A stretch of 64,000 nt of DNA from Hsuehochloa calcarea. Lineage: Eukaryota; Streptophyta; Magnoliopsida; Poales; Poaceae. The translations under genes were made by a program, and so were the position numbers. This document shows positions 35,914 through 48,731 of this stretch, piece by piece (the stretch's first letter is position 1; each line of letters begins with the position of its first letter). Under the pieces are notes generated by a model. The model was not told where the DNA came from and did not search any database. It saw only the letters and a program-made list of their open reading frames with translations. Location of the stretch: NCBI GenBank assembly GCA_036346395.1, contig CM070615.1, forward strand, positions 24,547,282 to 24,611,281, read 5' to 3'.

Positions 35914-37401
35914 GGGTGCGTTTGGTTGGGTAAACCAGGTTGGATGGGATGTGATGGTACATGATAGATGAAACGATCTTGGATAGGATGGTACAAGTAG
36001 TGTACTTGGTTGGTGCGATGATATGATACACGATTTTGTTTGGTTGGTTGAATAGGATAAACAAAGGGGCCCACCTGTCATCTCCACACAGTGTCCTAGT
36101 GAAATTACCTCCCTATAACAACAAAGGGCCCACCTGTCATTTGCATGCGCAATACCTCCTTGTAACAAGCAGGGCCCACCTATCATATGCGCACAAACAC
36201 AGGGAAGAGAGAGAGAGAGAATAATAGAGGAGGGGTATGGTGGCAACAAGGCTTGCTCGCCGGCAGCGCCAGGACGGTGGGGAATCCGCATTGACCTAAA
36301 AAATGGGTTGTGGGAGGGATGATAGAGCTAGGGGAGGTGGCATCGCAGCTCGAGGTGGCCCGGGGTGGCAAGGCGCACACGCGTGGTGGCGACAGCATGT
36401 GTGCCGACGGCTACGACAGTTAACCAGTGGTTAAACGGGGAAGTTAGCGCGCGCATGAGCATCCATGAGTGATGGCGAGCTTGCCCGACCGGTTGGTGAA
36501 GATGGGAATGGACCGAGGCGGCCCGGCAACGATGACCCAAGGCGCCGCGACTGAGCTAACACGGCGGCGACGTTCTGGAAGTTGGAGGGCTAGAGTGAGT
36601 GGTGGGAGGAGGTCCAAGAGGTGAGGGGATGATCCTAGGGAAGGGAATTGGAGGGAAGCTCACTAGAGTGGAAGCAGTGGCAGTGACAGTTTTTGGCAGG
36701 AGCGAGAGAAGATGACCGTGTTGTGAGATCCTGTGGGGGAATCCCAAAATTGACTGGAGGAAAATACTTGTGGTGTTCTGGAACACGGTGTGACGTGGTC
36801 GGCTGTGGGGGAGAACCTCCAGGTTGGCCGGAGCGTTGGGACAAAGACGGTGGCCAGCGCAGGGAGCGTGACGTAGTCACGGCCGTTCCAGATGATTCCG
36901 AGCGGGGAAGGGAAGAAGATGATGGCCGTGGGGCAGAGGGGACCCAAGTGGTGGCAGTGCGCTTGGAGGGTACAACCGGAGCTCGACGGGGCGGCGCACG
37001 GCTCGGCGAGGCACGATGGGTTTAGGCGCTGTGACTTGCGCACATGAGAAAGAAGGGCAGTGAGTAAGGAGGAAGGAGGCCGCAAACGTGGGGCAGAGGG
37101 GGACACAGCCAGAGCGTTGTGACGAAGGTGGCAGCTGGCGGCGGGCGGGGCGGCTCGGCAAGACGTGTCTAGAACAGGAGGAGCGCGGGAGACACAAGTG
37201 AGTGCACGGAGCTGGAAGGGTTCGGCCAATTTTGGCAAACCAGATGTTCAAAATATTTATGAAATATTCTTTAAACTTGAACAACCTAGTCTCGAATGGT
37301 TTAATTCTATTTATCTAACTAAACACACGAACCGGTCTATATTCCGAATCATCCCATCTCGTACATCTCGTACCTCTTAATACATTTATCCAATCACATC
37401 C
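35914..37401. mobile_element. Harbinger/Tourist-like non-autonomous element next to the GRF gene
   Basis: Flanked by TTA (35911-35913 and 37402-37404), the PIF/Harbinger target duplication. Left end GGGTGCGTTTGGTT; right end, reverse complemented, GGATGTGATTGGAT, 10 of 14 bases alike. No transposase frame. The interior frames (such as 36663-37238) are taken as non-coding. A three-base target and imperfect ends make this a moderate call. Confidence 0.5.
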
Positions 37402-37496
37402 TTAGTTGGCTGCCTCCTCCCTCCCTCTCCCCAAACAGCAAACCTGCCTGTCTCTCTGAGCTCCATCCACACCAGAGAAAGGGGAGGAATCAAAGG

Positions 37497-37592
37497 ATGC
37501 CTCTCTTCCTCCTCTCCCAACCACCCTCCCATTTAATGCCCTCCAGGATTCAAGAAGCTACTAGCCATTTTGCTTCAGGCCGTCCTGCCTAA
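37497..37592 (+). other. Upstream open reading frame (31 codons) in the GRF leader
   Basis: ATG at 37497 to TAA at 37592, out of frame with the main ATG at 37651. Only relevant if the transcript starts upstream of it, which is likely because the C/T-rich leader-like sequence begins around 37410. Confidence 0.5.
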
Positions 37593-37607
37593 TTGTCCTG
37601 CAGGCAG

Positions 37608-37622
37608 ATGCTGCTGAGCTGA
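37608..37622 (+). other. Minimal upstream open reading frame (4 codons) in the GRF leader
   Basis: ATG at 37608 followed by a stop at 37620-37622, 28 bases before the main start. Such short frames can reduce main-frame translation; this is inference. Confidence 0.5.
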
Positions 37623-37650
37623 ACTCCTGCGGCCTTCTTGAAGGCTGTCA

Positions 37651-40600
37651 ATGGCGCCCCCTCCCCATGGCTGCTTCTTTCTTGCATCAGGCAGCCCTTC
37701 CGGTGGCCAGATGCTGAGCTTCTCCTCCAGCTACAGCAACAATGCAGGTGAGGATCGGAATCGGATCTCTTCCCGATAAAGAAAACCAAGTGTTGCCTTG
37801 CTGTTGTGATTTTGTTTTGTTTCTTGTTCTGGTGAAGGGAATGTTGCATCTGTGGGGTGGGTGGGTGGTGTTGCATTGGTGTGTGGGGGTCTGGTCTGGT
37901 GACCTCCTTGCTTCAGTTAGCTGATTGGTTGCTTGCCCCTCCCCATGGGCATCTTGCAAAAAGACCACTGGTTTTGGGGTCTTGTCAAGAGCGAAAGGAG
38001 GGGCTGTTTGCTTCCCCCCTCCTTTTGCTTTTGCATTGCCACTCCAGAGTCCAGAGATGTGACTTGTCTCCGTAGATGCAGAGCCTTTTTCTTGGAGATG
38101 GCTCACTCTCTTTCCCCCCTTCTCTCACCAAAGGTAAAGAGAGGAGGAGAGGTAGCTCAGGAATCGGCATTATATCGAGCTAGCACTAGCTTGTGTGGCT
38201 GTGTCTACATCTTTTCCCTGATCCTATTTGCTTTGCATCGGATTGTTCTTTATCCCATTTTGCTGGTGTTGTGGTGCAGGATTGGATTGTGGCAGCTCAG
38301 ATGTAACAAGCATGCAGGGGGTTTTGGCAAGGGTTAGGGGGCCGTTCACCCCAACGCAATGGATGGAGCTGGAGCACCAGGCGCTGATCTACAAACACAT
38401 CGTTGTGAATGCGCCGGTGCCGGCCGGCTTGCTCCTCCCTATAAGAAGAAGCCTCCATGCCCCTGTGTTCCCACATTTCTCTTCTGGTGGCACCCTTGGT
38501 TCCAGCTCTTGTAAGCCTTTCTTTGATTTGTTTTGGTTGGTCCAATGAGATATCCATTTTTAAATGCAAGAAAAGCAATGGTACATTGGGATTCTGCTGT
38601 GGTTTAGCATTTCTGTTTTGTCTTTTGAGGGAAAGATGGTTTTGTAAACTATGATTAGCTTGTTGGGGATTGCCATTAGTTTATTCAGGAATCCTTTTAT
38701 ATCCTGCAAAGACTTTGGATGTTTGATACTTGGATCTGAAAAACCAGAGAAACGTTGGAGATTAAATAAAGAACATGTTATAGTTTAGTATACTTTCAAT
38801 GCTGATGTATTATGTGTTGTTTATCGAGGTGTGCAAATGCAAATGTGACAATAGGATCCTTGATTTTGCAGTGGGATGGGGATCGTTTCAGCTGGGCTAT
38901 TCTGGGAGTGCTGACCCTGAGCCAGGGAGGTGCCGTCGAACAGATGGCAAGAAATGGCGGTGCTCGAGAGATGCAGTTGTCGACCAGAAGTACTGCGAGC
39001 GACACATAAACCGGGGCCGCCACCGTTCAAGAAAGCATGTGGAAGGCCGCTCTAGCCATGCTACGAAAGCAATGCTTGGTATCGCACAACCAGCCTTGGG
39101 TGTTTCTAGTGGCAAATCATCAGGCAGCCAAGCCATGGCACAGCAGCCGATTAAAACCATGGCTACAAATTTCACTGATCCTAGTTCAACGCAGTTTGAC
39201 AGGTGAAGTTGTCTCATCTTACATGGGTTTAATCGTTCTGCTTTGTTGATAGTAATGGCATCTTTGCTTGATATCCAATACTAGTTAGTGTTATTGTATC
39301 ATTTCAGAACAGTACATTTGTCTTGTATCCAGTTCTTCGCCTCAAGTATGGTTTTGCATCATGCCTCCTGTCCTTGAAGGGGCATGTTAAGCTTTCCACT
39401 AGAGTCACTTTGGTTTTTCTCATTAGGTCAGTTTAATACATGTGTTACATTTAGTCACCAGGTTGGTAACACCATTCATGACCGCCCTTTTTCTATCTCC
39501 CTATAGTATTTTTCACTGTAATTCTAGCAGCCCCTTCTCGAACACTTGTGCTTATGTTTTAGCATACACGTTCACTCAGTCTTGAATATTGATACATATA
39601 AAGGCAATAGGAAACACAATAGTGCTCAGGTCATTGGTAATAATGGACTTGTACTGAGCCAGAGTTTTTTTCCATTTCCCAACAAATACACCAATGAAGA
39701 TCATCACCATTATCCTTTTATCTGGTAATGTGAGATCAAACAAAACCTACGGTTGTATACAATACTTTAAAAAAATATGTGTTTTCCATTGCTTGTGTTA
39801 ATTTTAGAGCTTAAGGCACTTTTATTAGGGTGGTTACATTTGTTTTCACAAAAGTAAACAGTGCACTGACAGAAACATGAAAGTTGAACTAAGATGTAGA
39901 TGATGACATTGTGTTAAAACTGATGGATATTGATAGATATTGAATAACTAGTGATTAATGAATTTTGTAGGCTAATGCTGAAAGTTTTTCTTGGAGCCCA
40001 TGTTTGAACAAGATATCCCTTTGGAACAATGCCTTATAAATTCATACTTTTGCTATTTTATATGTGAAAGCACTCTTTTTTGTCTTGACTATTGTTTCAA
40101 ATCAGTAGTCATATTCATGCCCAATGCAAACACAGCTGCTAGATGGTTCTTGATCTAGCAAGAAATGGGCACCAAAAGTGATACTGTAATAAAGGCACCA
40201 AAAGTGATACTGTAATAATCACTGCAACCACATGTACGAATAATCGTATTATTTTAGGAATTTGCACCATGTATGTGACCAACAAAATATGATTCATTCT
40301 AATATGAACGGAACATAATACTAACACCTGACTTCCCACCATTTTTACTTTGTTGACTGCAAAGTAATTTAATTTTTTGAGTGTAGGAAGTCTTTGTTTT
40401 ACTATATTACCAGTCTTAAGTGCAGTTAAGGAGATAAACATTTCTGTAATTTTTGTTGTAAAATGTTTGACTGATCAATTTATGTGAAATCATAATTAAT
40501 TAATACATTGTAGCTGCTCTAGTTTATCATGATTTCTCAACGTTTTTTCTCTCTCTAAAACAGATGCATTTTGTTTTGCAGGATGTTACTGCATAAAGGA

Positions 40601-41254
40601 AATATATTTGATCATGCCCAAGATTCTACTAACCAGCAATATTTACAAGGCATGTTCAAGAACACAAAAGGCCCCAATCCATCTGGGGAAACATCTTCAC
40701 AAGCAGACTATGCAATAATCTCCACCGGTTCTGTCATGAACGCGCCACGATCTGAGAATGCCAACTTAAACCCCCAGCAATCGCACAGCGAGCAGGCACA
40801 ACCAAATCCGGTCCATCATCTCTTTGGCAAAGAGATACAACCTGATGATATCCAATTGTCGATATCCATTACCATGGATAACTCCAACTTATCCAATAAT
40901 TACGATAAGGCTCGTATTGGCCTTGGGGCAGGTAGTTCATCAAATGAAGGAAACAGTGCGCGGGCAAGTTGGATACCAGTCTCCTGGGAAACATCCAGTG
41001 GTGGACCTCTAGGCGAGTTCTTCACCAACATGAGTAACAAGCCAGATGACAGAAATAAAAGTTGCCCAGCGCCTTCCTTGATCCTCTTAGCTGACGGATG
41101 CGCTACGAGCCCACAGTTGCATTCGCCAACCGGAGTCCTACAAATGACTAACTTCAGTTCAGTGCCCAGCAGCACAGTGAGTAGCCCTGGCAGCCTCTGC
41201 AATGGCTTGCTGGCTGCGAGCCTGGTAAATCCTCAGACTGTCCAGACACTGTGA
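37651..41254 (+). CDS. GRF: Growth-regulating factor (GRF) transcription factor, QLQ and WRC domains
   Basis: Four coding exons, 37651-37747, 38280-38510, 38872-39202 and 40582-41254, all with GT-AG borders, give 443 residues. The QLQ domain (about residues 54-89, PFTPTQWMELEHQALIYKHI) binds GIF co-activators. The WRC domain (about 124-165) has the zinc ligands C130-x9-C140-x10-C151-x2-H154 and a basic nuclear-localisation/DNA-binding stretch. A GGPL motif lies in the last exon. GRFs promote cell proliferation and organ growth in the nucleus. ATG 37651 was chosen as the first in-frame ATG; 37711 (MLSFSSSYS) is an alternative in the same frame. The miR396 site in exon 3 indicates post-transcriptional control. 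The paralogue number cannot be fixed from sequence alone. Confidence 0.95.
39023..39043 (+). promoter_or_regulatory. miR396 target site in the GRF coding sequence
   Basis: ccgttcaagaaagcatgtgga lies within the codons of the WRC end (RSRKHVE), the conserved position in plant GRF genes. It matches the usual site except for A where many grass GRFs have C next to the bulge. Confidence 0.9.
40168..40217. repeat. Tandem duplication in GRF intron 3
   Basis: Two exact 24 bp copies (40168-40191 and 40194-40217), period 26. Confidence 0.95.
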
Positions 41255-43546
41255 CTCATCGGACTGATCATGGCGGACAGATATCTACTGTTATGCTTGT
41301 CTCAAGGGCTCCTGGTCTTATCTTCCTAGCTGTTGTCTTATTTTCTTGGTTTCTTGCTTAGAGTTCCCTCCCTTTCTTTAAGCGGTCGAGATTGTACTTG
41401 TTGTATGCCGATTGTTTCATGAGGAATTTGTTGGGTGATCTGATTTCTGATTGAGTTTTCATAATGTTGTTGTGGCAATTCACCCGGTTCTTCTCATTGT
41501 GCTGACCGAAACAGCATATTTGGTATACAACTACATTATAACTTTGTTCGTAGGCCTTTTTTCCTTTGGGTTTCACAACTCAGCTTTAGTTCACTGCAGA
41601 TCAATAGTTCTATGATGCGGACGTATAAGCGAAAGCTTACGCCTCGCTCATCGTCGCGCTGCTTGACCGTCGTCGGAACTGGCACTGAAATCATGCACCT
41701 GGCGACCTCCTGCATTGTGCTGAATGAATCCCTGAAGGCCTGAGCAAGGGAATAGGGACTAAAAGCATCTTTCCAGTTAGCTGCAGGCACCAAGGGTTCT
41801 TTCCAAGCATTTTTCCAGCTGTGTGCTCTCATTGAGAGGTTCCATGCAACACAACACTTGACCATGTCCAGAGAAAGCTACAAGTAACCAAGTACTCTCT
41901 CATCCTTTTCCTCACCTAGCACTATTCTCAAAGCAGTGTTTTTTTTCCTTCCTCTACTCATCATCCTCTTTTGGTATGATAGCATGGCATGCTGCATGCA
42001 CACAGGCTTGGGAGGGAAATGGATGATTGGTGACACAGGACAGGTGCTAGTGGACTTCACTGTGGTCAGCTCAGTTGTAAGCTGCAGCTGCTGCTGCTTG
42101 CAGGCAGGAGTCTTTGGACAGGTATGGCCATGATGTACTGTGGATTATTACTCGACAAAATCTCATCTTATCAAATAATAGCCCACACTCAAAGAGTGCA
42201 GATAAATAGTTAGGACTATCTCTATGTCGTACCTAACAGCCTTAGAGCCAGTTTTTTTTGCTCTAGAGCCCTTCGATCGTCATTCGTCATTTCTAAACAA
42301 GGGAATTAATAGCAAGAGTGAGTACTTTCGTGCTCAACAAGTCAAACATTATAAAAGATGCATGCAATAATAATCATCTAATCATCATCGTCGTCGTCTG
42401 TCATCCAAGTTTCAGTGTTTTTGTAAAACAGATTTTTAGAAAAGATCATTTGAAATTCTACTTCACCTGCACCATGAGATAGAGCCATCGATAGGCCCCA
42501 GTAGCCTCCAATCCACGAGACAAGTATGAATCACATTTTAAAACTCTACTCAGGTTGTATCACTTTACCATGCGAGTCTGGTCAGGACACTGAGCGTTTT
42601 CCCCTATTTCCATTGTATCATACCTCCACCCGGCTAGATATTTCTTAGCCGTTATGGCAGGCTTTCGTTACCCGCCACCAACCTGCGCTACTCACTTGAG
42701 CTGATAATGCATCCATCCGGTATTACCATGAGTCTACATCCATCCGACAGTACCCATTCTCTGAATACTACGTACCTAGGTGGCATAACAATTTGATAGG
42801 GTAATGGATACGATTTTAGTACGGCACACAACACAAGTGAGAGCGGTTTAGGCCTTACATGTTCAACCCTATGCAGAGGAAGCCCTGACCTGCCATATTT
42901 CATCGTCACATTCCTTGAGCTCCTACCAACCATGACAAGGTGTTTGTTCCTACAGTCAAATACAACGCGCTGTTGAATTAGTAGGTAATTTAATCATGTC
43001 TTAGTTAATTTATTAAATTCCCATATCCATGAGTAATTTCTTTTGCCTAAGCCGGCTTGGACTCCAGCCCACAGCTGCTTGGGCTGGACTTAGTCGAGCA
43101 GGGCCCAATGTCCAGCTCGGCACTCCAGACGCAATGATGAGGCCATCTCCGGGAGTGGCTGGAACGGCGCGGCGACAAAGCTGCCGAGCGTGGAGAAGAT
43201 GGGCAAGGCCACGACAGACTCCGGTGGGTTGGAGGTGAAGTTAACGCGCGCATCGTATGTTCCCTAAGGTGGAGATTCCATTTTTGGTGCCCGAGAGAAA
43301 CGGGGGCAGCGCCGAGAGAGTTGACGACGGCGACGACCATGGCGGCTCGCCACGGCAGACTCCGGTGGTATGTTCCCACAATTTTGGCCGAGAAACGGGG
43401 CGAGAAGATGGAGGTCACAATGAAGGAGGTGGTCCACAGGGTTAGCTCTTAGCTCTAGCGCGACGAGACGCACCTCGTGATGCAGTTGGCTCGGAGAGGA
43501 GATGACGGGGAACAGAGAATGGGGCGGCGGCATGGCTCGACGTCCT
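41255..43546. other. GRF 3' flank and intergenic sequence
   Basis: The first few hundred bases should be the GRF 3' UTR. Beyond that there are only short frames without domains (for example 41536-41865 and 43047-43418). Confidence 0.5.
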
Positions 43547-43554
43547 CTTCCACC

Positions 43555-44289
43555 CAGGGGCGGATCCAGGACAAAATATTAGGTAGGGCGAGTCGCGGTC
43601 TCACCGGTTGTGACGTGGCCGCACCCCCTGCTCTCCGGCGAGGTCGTACGTATCACGGGCGTCCTCCTTACGTTTCTTTTATAAATCCACAATATGTTGT
43701 ATGTAATCCATTGGAGTCCATATTCTGGAGACGGCGTCCCTGAACCTGCACTTGAGGCTGTTTGTTTCATCTTGGGCCAGTCACTTTGGTGTGCAGTGGT
43801 GAGGTTCTCCTACATGAGATCTACAATACTACAACCAGTAAATCACATTACTACAATATATTATAGCACCGATTGATCCTAAAAATTACAAATGGGTATG
43901 AAGCAATCAATCTCACATTGTCCTCGGCAAGCAGGGGAAGGTGGATGACGATATATCCATTAAAGAATTTTTTCACATATGTAAGAATGTGGTTCATTGA
44001 GGTATTGTATCAAACAGGTGGTGCGCAAACTCACTTTAAGAGCAGCGAGGGTGCATGATTGCCGGAGCCGCCGAGTGGGAGAGCTGGAGGCCGGAGGCCA
44101 GAGCAGAGAGGGAGACCGAGAGTGGGAGAGCCAAAGGTGGGAGGTCGGAGCGCGGAAGCGAAGAGGGAGGCTTTGCCAAGCTGTCGCGGGTCGCGTCGTC
44201 TGTCAGGAAGAAGCCGGAGGGGTGGCGTCACCGGTGCTGGCTACCTGGGGCGGCCGCCCAGTCTTGCCCTATTGCTAGAGCCGCCCCTG
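43555..44289. mobile_element. Non-autonomous hAT transposon, 735 bp
   Basis: Exact 8 bp target duplication cttccacc at 43547-43554 and 44290-44297. Ends CAGGGGCGGATCCAG and, reverse complemented, CAGGGGCGGCTCTAG, a classic hAT terminus. No transposase. The GC-rich frames inside are non-coding. Confidence 0.92.
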
Positions 44290-44297
44290 CTTCCACC

Positions 44298-45686
44298 TCA
44301 CAGGCGAGCACACCGCTGCCCTCTTCCACCTCAGTGGCGAGTGCACCGCTTCCCACTTCCTTCATCTGCCACTCGCGCACTTGTCTTGGTGAGAGAGAGA
44401 GAGAAGGGGAATCTAGATGTGCCACGACAGGATTCATGGCCTCACGTGCACTGGGCGCACGTGGCCATGATGCTGGGTGCGCGCTGGTGTGCGTCTCGTG
44501 CATGTCGCGGCCCCGACGCTGATTCTAGGTAGGTACTCTATTCACTCCTGCCCTGCTCATTCCTTTGCTCTACTTGGGTTGGAAATATGTGTAATATTTT
44601 AATCCTAGATTTTATTATTCGGTAGATATCACATATAACTAGAGATGCATATAGCAATACCAACATCAGGCAACGCATTATACTTCGAAATATATGCAAC
44701 AATAGGATTATCTTTTGGTCGCACAAACAACTTACAGTCAGGCTTGATGAACAGGAAGCGGTGCAGGCTCAATGCAGTGAAGAACGTAAATGAAGCAGCG
44801 CAACAAGCGGTTGTGGAAAAGTGTTTCCTATAAACCTTATTGCCACCCCCGTGCAGTGAAATTTGCGGCAATAGTTCAGAGATACTTACAAATATGCAAA
44901 TATTGACCCTCTGTATATACCGCACTAATCCATGATCATGCTAGTTCACACAGTAGCAACATGGATGAAATACCATTTCATATGCAAAGATAACTAAGAA
45001 ATATGCAATTAATCAATAATTATCAGAGTAACGAACTTAAGGTCAAAGTTTACAATTAATACCTCAGAAGGCAAATCTTAAATAAGTTGTAGTAGATGGA
45101 AATAGAATAACTTCAGTGTAGTCCATCCATATGCTCATATGCAATCGATTAGGGTAGTGTGACCTGGTTCTCCACGATCCTTCAAGTAGTCCTTGATGAC
45201 CAACGATGAACTGATGTAGTCTTCATCAGCTGAGCAAGATTGTTTTTAACAAAAGTTAGCATATGGAGTACTCAGCCAGTTGTACCACAGAATGTAATTG
45301 TAGATGATGACTTATTACAAAGGAAATAGCTTATATTGTTATTTTACAAAAAAAAAAAACAACAGTTGCAGTTGAATATAAATAATAGATTGAAAGCGTA
45401 AGTTAAAACAATAGTAACAATAAGTAAAAAGAGTTTTCACAAAGTTCACAAAGCTTAATCCAGTTCTTTCACACAACTTCCCTCTCACATTGTTTTTTAT
45501 ATAAAATGTACCCTTCGGGTAAATCACCGAGCATATCCATGACCGAGGACGCAGTTATTCGAATATGTTAATAACACTCTGCAGAGGTTGTATAGTTTTA
45601 CCTACAAGATACAATCACTTGATCAGAATAAATCAAAACAAAACCTTTCAGAAACTTCATCTCGATAATTAACCCTCCCGATGTGC
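44298..45686. other. No gene identified
   Basis: GC-rich to about 44520, then AT-rich sequence with only short frames. A run of A (about 45347-45359) and no element ends were seen. Confidence 0.4.
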
Positions 45687-46690
45687 TGTAACACCCCAAA
45701 AATTGCTTTCAGTTCAAATGTGTAAACATATGAAAAAATTTAAACTTTTTGATACGTTTTGTTGATATTCGAGTTCTCAAATTTTGTTTTGGAGATGTCC
45801 ATCGAGGTATGAGTTTCAAGAGATCAGTTAGCGAAATACAAATCTAATTTAAATCGATAAAACCGGAAAATAAGTAGAAATTTAAAATCCGAATCTAATA
45901 GGCAAATCAAGAAATTGAATTCAAACCTGACTTTAAAAAAAGAAAAGAAAAGAAAAGGAGACCTCAAAAGGATGAGTTGGGCCAAAAGTCACCCGCCCAC
46001 CCGATTTCTCCTTCTCCTTTTTCCTTTTTTTCTTCTCTTTTCTCTTTTCCTTTCTTTTCTTTTTCCCTTGCTCCTTCCCGGCCCAGCTTCTCCTCCCTCT
46101 TTCTCCTTGGCTTTGGCCCACGCCTAGCCCAACGCCAACCCCACTTCTTCTTTACGCCTTGCTCTAGAGCCGCATGCACCTCCCACCTACCCCGTCCTCC
46201 TTCTCCCACCACTGCACCTGCCCCCTCCTAGCCTCCATGCCGCAGGTAGCTTCCCCATGTTGCCCGCGTCATTCCCGTCACCACTACCGTTGCTCAGCCG
46301 CCCACTCCCATCACTCAGTGGCGCTGCTCCCACGCTGTCCTATCAGTCCTGGTCGGCAACCAGCCTCTTGCCTATAAAATGGTCGCCCCAAGGGTCCCTT
46401 CACCCTTCTTGGCCATTCTCCTTCCTCTCTTCTTCTCCACCGAGTGTGCGCACGAAAAAGTTGCAAGCGCCATTTCCGGTATATTATGAGGGTTCCACGT
46501 GGTGTACTTTTATTCTACTTCCGCTACTGTTCTTTGGAAGGTATTTGGCCTGTCCGACTATCCTGCAAGTCAAAAACTGTAAGGTATATTTATGCTTTAT
46601 TTATTATTATGCAATTGCCTTACATATTCATGATATGCTATTGATATTCAATGATGTAACTGTGAGCACTAGCTACTGATCCAAAGATTA
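45687..46690 (+). mobile_element. LTR-like fragment with plus-strand promoter
   Basis: Starts TGTAACACCCC at 45687, a common plant LTR start, with CCTATAAAATGG (about 46369-46380) about 680 bases in, as for U3. The right end is not resolved: it runs into the minus-strand LTR that occupies about 46.7-53.08 kb. The flank tgtgc is not found repeated downstream. Confidence 0.5.
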
Positions 46691-47129
46691 GTGCTATGAA
46701 CACAGAAGATTCCAAATTTCAAATTTAGGGTCTAACATGCGCATACAGCCGGCATCAAACCTCACTAAGCTCCTTGGACTGGCGTAAACCGTTGGACCTG
46801 GAGACAGTGAACCCTCATATATGTAACCCATCACTGAGAAATAGTCCACACCTCCACCCTGGCACTAAGCTTAACCTACTACCTGAGGTGACCAAAGTCG
46901 AGACTCCGTAACTTACTAAGCTAGGCATGTCCTATACCAGGTTTGTGGTAGTATGATATGGCTCAGTTCAATGACACACAAAATTAAGTTCTTAATTGAC
47001 CAAGGTAATATTGCCAAACTACTTTAAGTCACCACAATTCACATTTCTCAAGCACACATCATACCATGTCACAATCCTTTCCATGTGCCTCAGGCTAAAT
47101 ATTTTTCCAACCTATTGATTATGTATAAC

Positions 47130-48731
47130 TGTTGGGAAACACACAAGGCTACGATAGCACAAACAAAATTTTACCGCGCAACCAAGGAACCACCGCTAAA
47201 AATAGATCACGAGATTACCGCTAGACGCGCCAACTCGTAGCGGAAGTAGAGTCGTTGTAGCGAATTGATGCAGTCGTAGTCATACTCACGACGCGTCTCC
47301 TCCTTCGAGTGGTCGTACTCGCCGCACGTCTGCTTCTTCGAGTGGTCGTACTCACCACGCGACTCTTCCTCCGACTCCGGTGATCAACACAAGTCGGGGA
47401 TCGTCCTAGTGCTGATGCTTCGCAACAGTACCTCCGAGGTATCCACACGTACAGGGCAGGATCACCACGTGCTGGAGTGCTAGCACCGGCAGCGTGGTTG
47501 AGAAGGTGTGGCTATTAGGGTTTCGGGAGTTCTTCCAAAGATCATCCTCTCCCTTTTTTTTGAACCTCATTCCACCGCCCATCTATATATAGGCATCCGT
47601 GATGGGTCTCGACCTGGAGGCCCATTAGGAACTCGTGGCCTATACGAATTCGGATCACCATCCAAAACAGATCCTAGCCCTTTAAGTGTGCGACCCCACA
47701 TGTTCATGTGTAATCGGTTATGACTCGGAAACTCTTTTCCGACCACCAGTCGTTAGCGGTGCCTAGCAGCACATAACGATTCCCAAATACACATAGAATA
47801 TATCAGACGAACCTTGATGTAATATGATCTATGATCAGGTCCTCATCACTTACGATCAGTTCGTATCTCTATACGACCAGATCGTATTAGGTCCCGACCA
47901 GTTCGTAACTCCTTATGACCAGGTCCTTACCATTCTGTGATTGCGTTTGACCAATCTACAACCAGCTCGTATCTCCATACGACTAGTCTGTAACTTATCG
48001 AACTAAGCGACCTACTCATGCATTCTCCCTTTGCCTCACGATGTCTGGTTCAACTCCAGGTGAGATGTTGTGTCATCCATGGACTGTTCAATACTTTCTC
48101 GATCGAGTGTCGGATAACATCATGTGGTCGACACTTCAACCACTCGTGGCATGGCCATGCACTTTCTTTATCCGATCACCACGAGAGGCCCAGAGACATC
48201 TCTCCTGTTATGTTAGGAGGGGCAAATCCCATCTCGACCAGTCACATCCCTCCGCATGTTTCATAGCATACCCGAAAGCTACCTTTGTAACTACCCAGTT
48301 ACGAGTAGCATTTGGCAACCCCTAAGAGTGCTATTACACGTGTAGGGAACCATGCTGATCTCAGGTCTAAGGATTATACATCACCATTACTTGAGACCAA
48401 CTAATGACACAAAGATTCATAACAATCTCAATAGTGTCTCAATGATGCTCTCTAACATGTGCTCACATTATTGATTCGATATCCCCATATCCATGATCGG
48501 TGAAATATGATCATCAATCAATACATGTGCTGTTCGTAGAGTCACTGGTGTTCCGACCAGGGATACATTTAGAATGACATCATATTAGTTAAAGAGTTCC
48601 ACCAACAAGTCACATACTTATTGATCTATAACAAATGATTCATTCAAGGAACACGATAACATATTATCAAAATCATGAACATAATGAAATATCATCATCT
48701 CTATGGTTGCCTCTAGGGCATATTTCCAACA
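47130..48731 (-). mobile_element. Solo LTR of a copia-type family, 1602 bp
   Basis: On the minus strand it starts TGTTGGAAATATGCCCTAGA, the characteristic start of BARE/Angela/RIRE1-like LTRs, and ends TTTCCCAACA. Exact target duplication ataac at 47125-47129 and 48732-48736. CTATATATAG at 47583-47592 is the likely TATA box. No internal coding region. Confidence 0.93.

Noticed and set aside
36663..37238. 191-codon minus-strand frame upstream of the GRF gene
   Set aside because: Pro/Ser/Cys-rich translation with no domain, inside the Harbinger-like element; overlapping frames are equally open.
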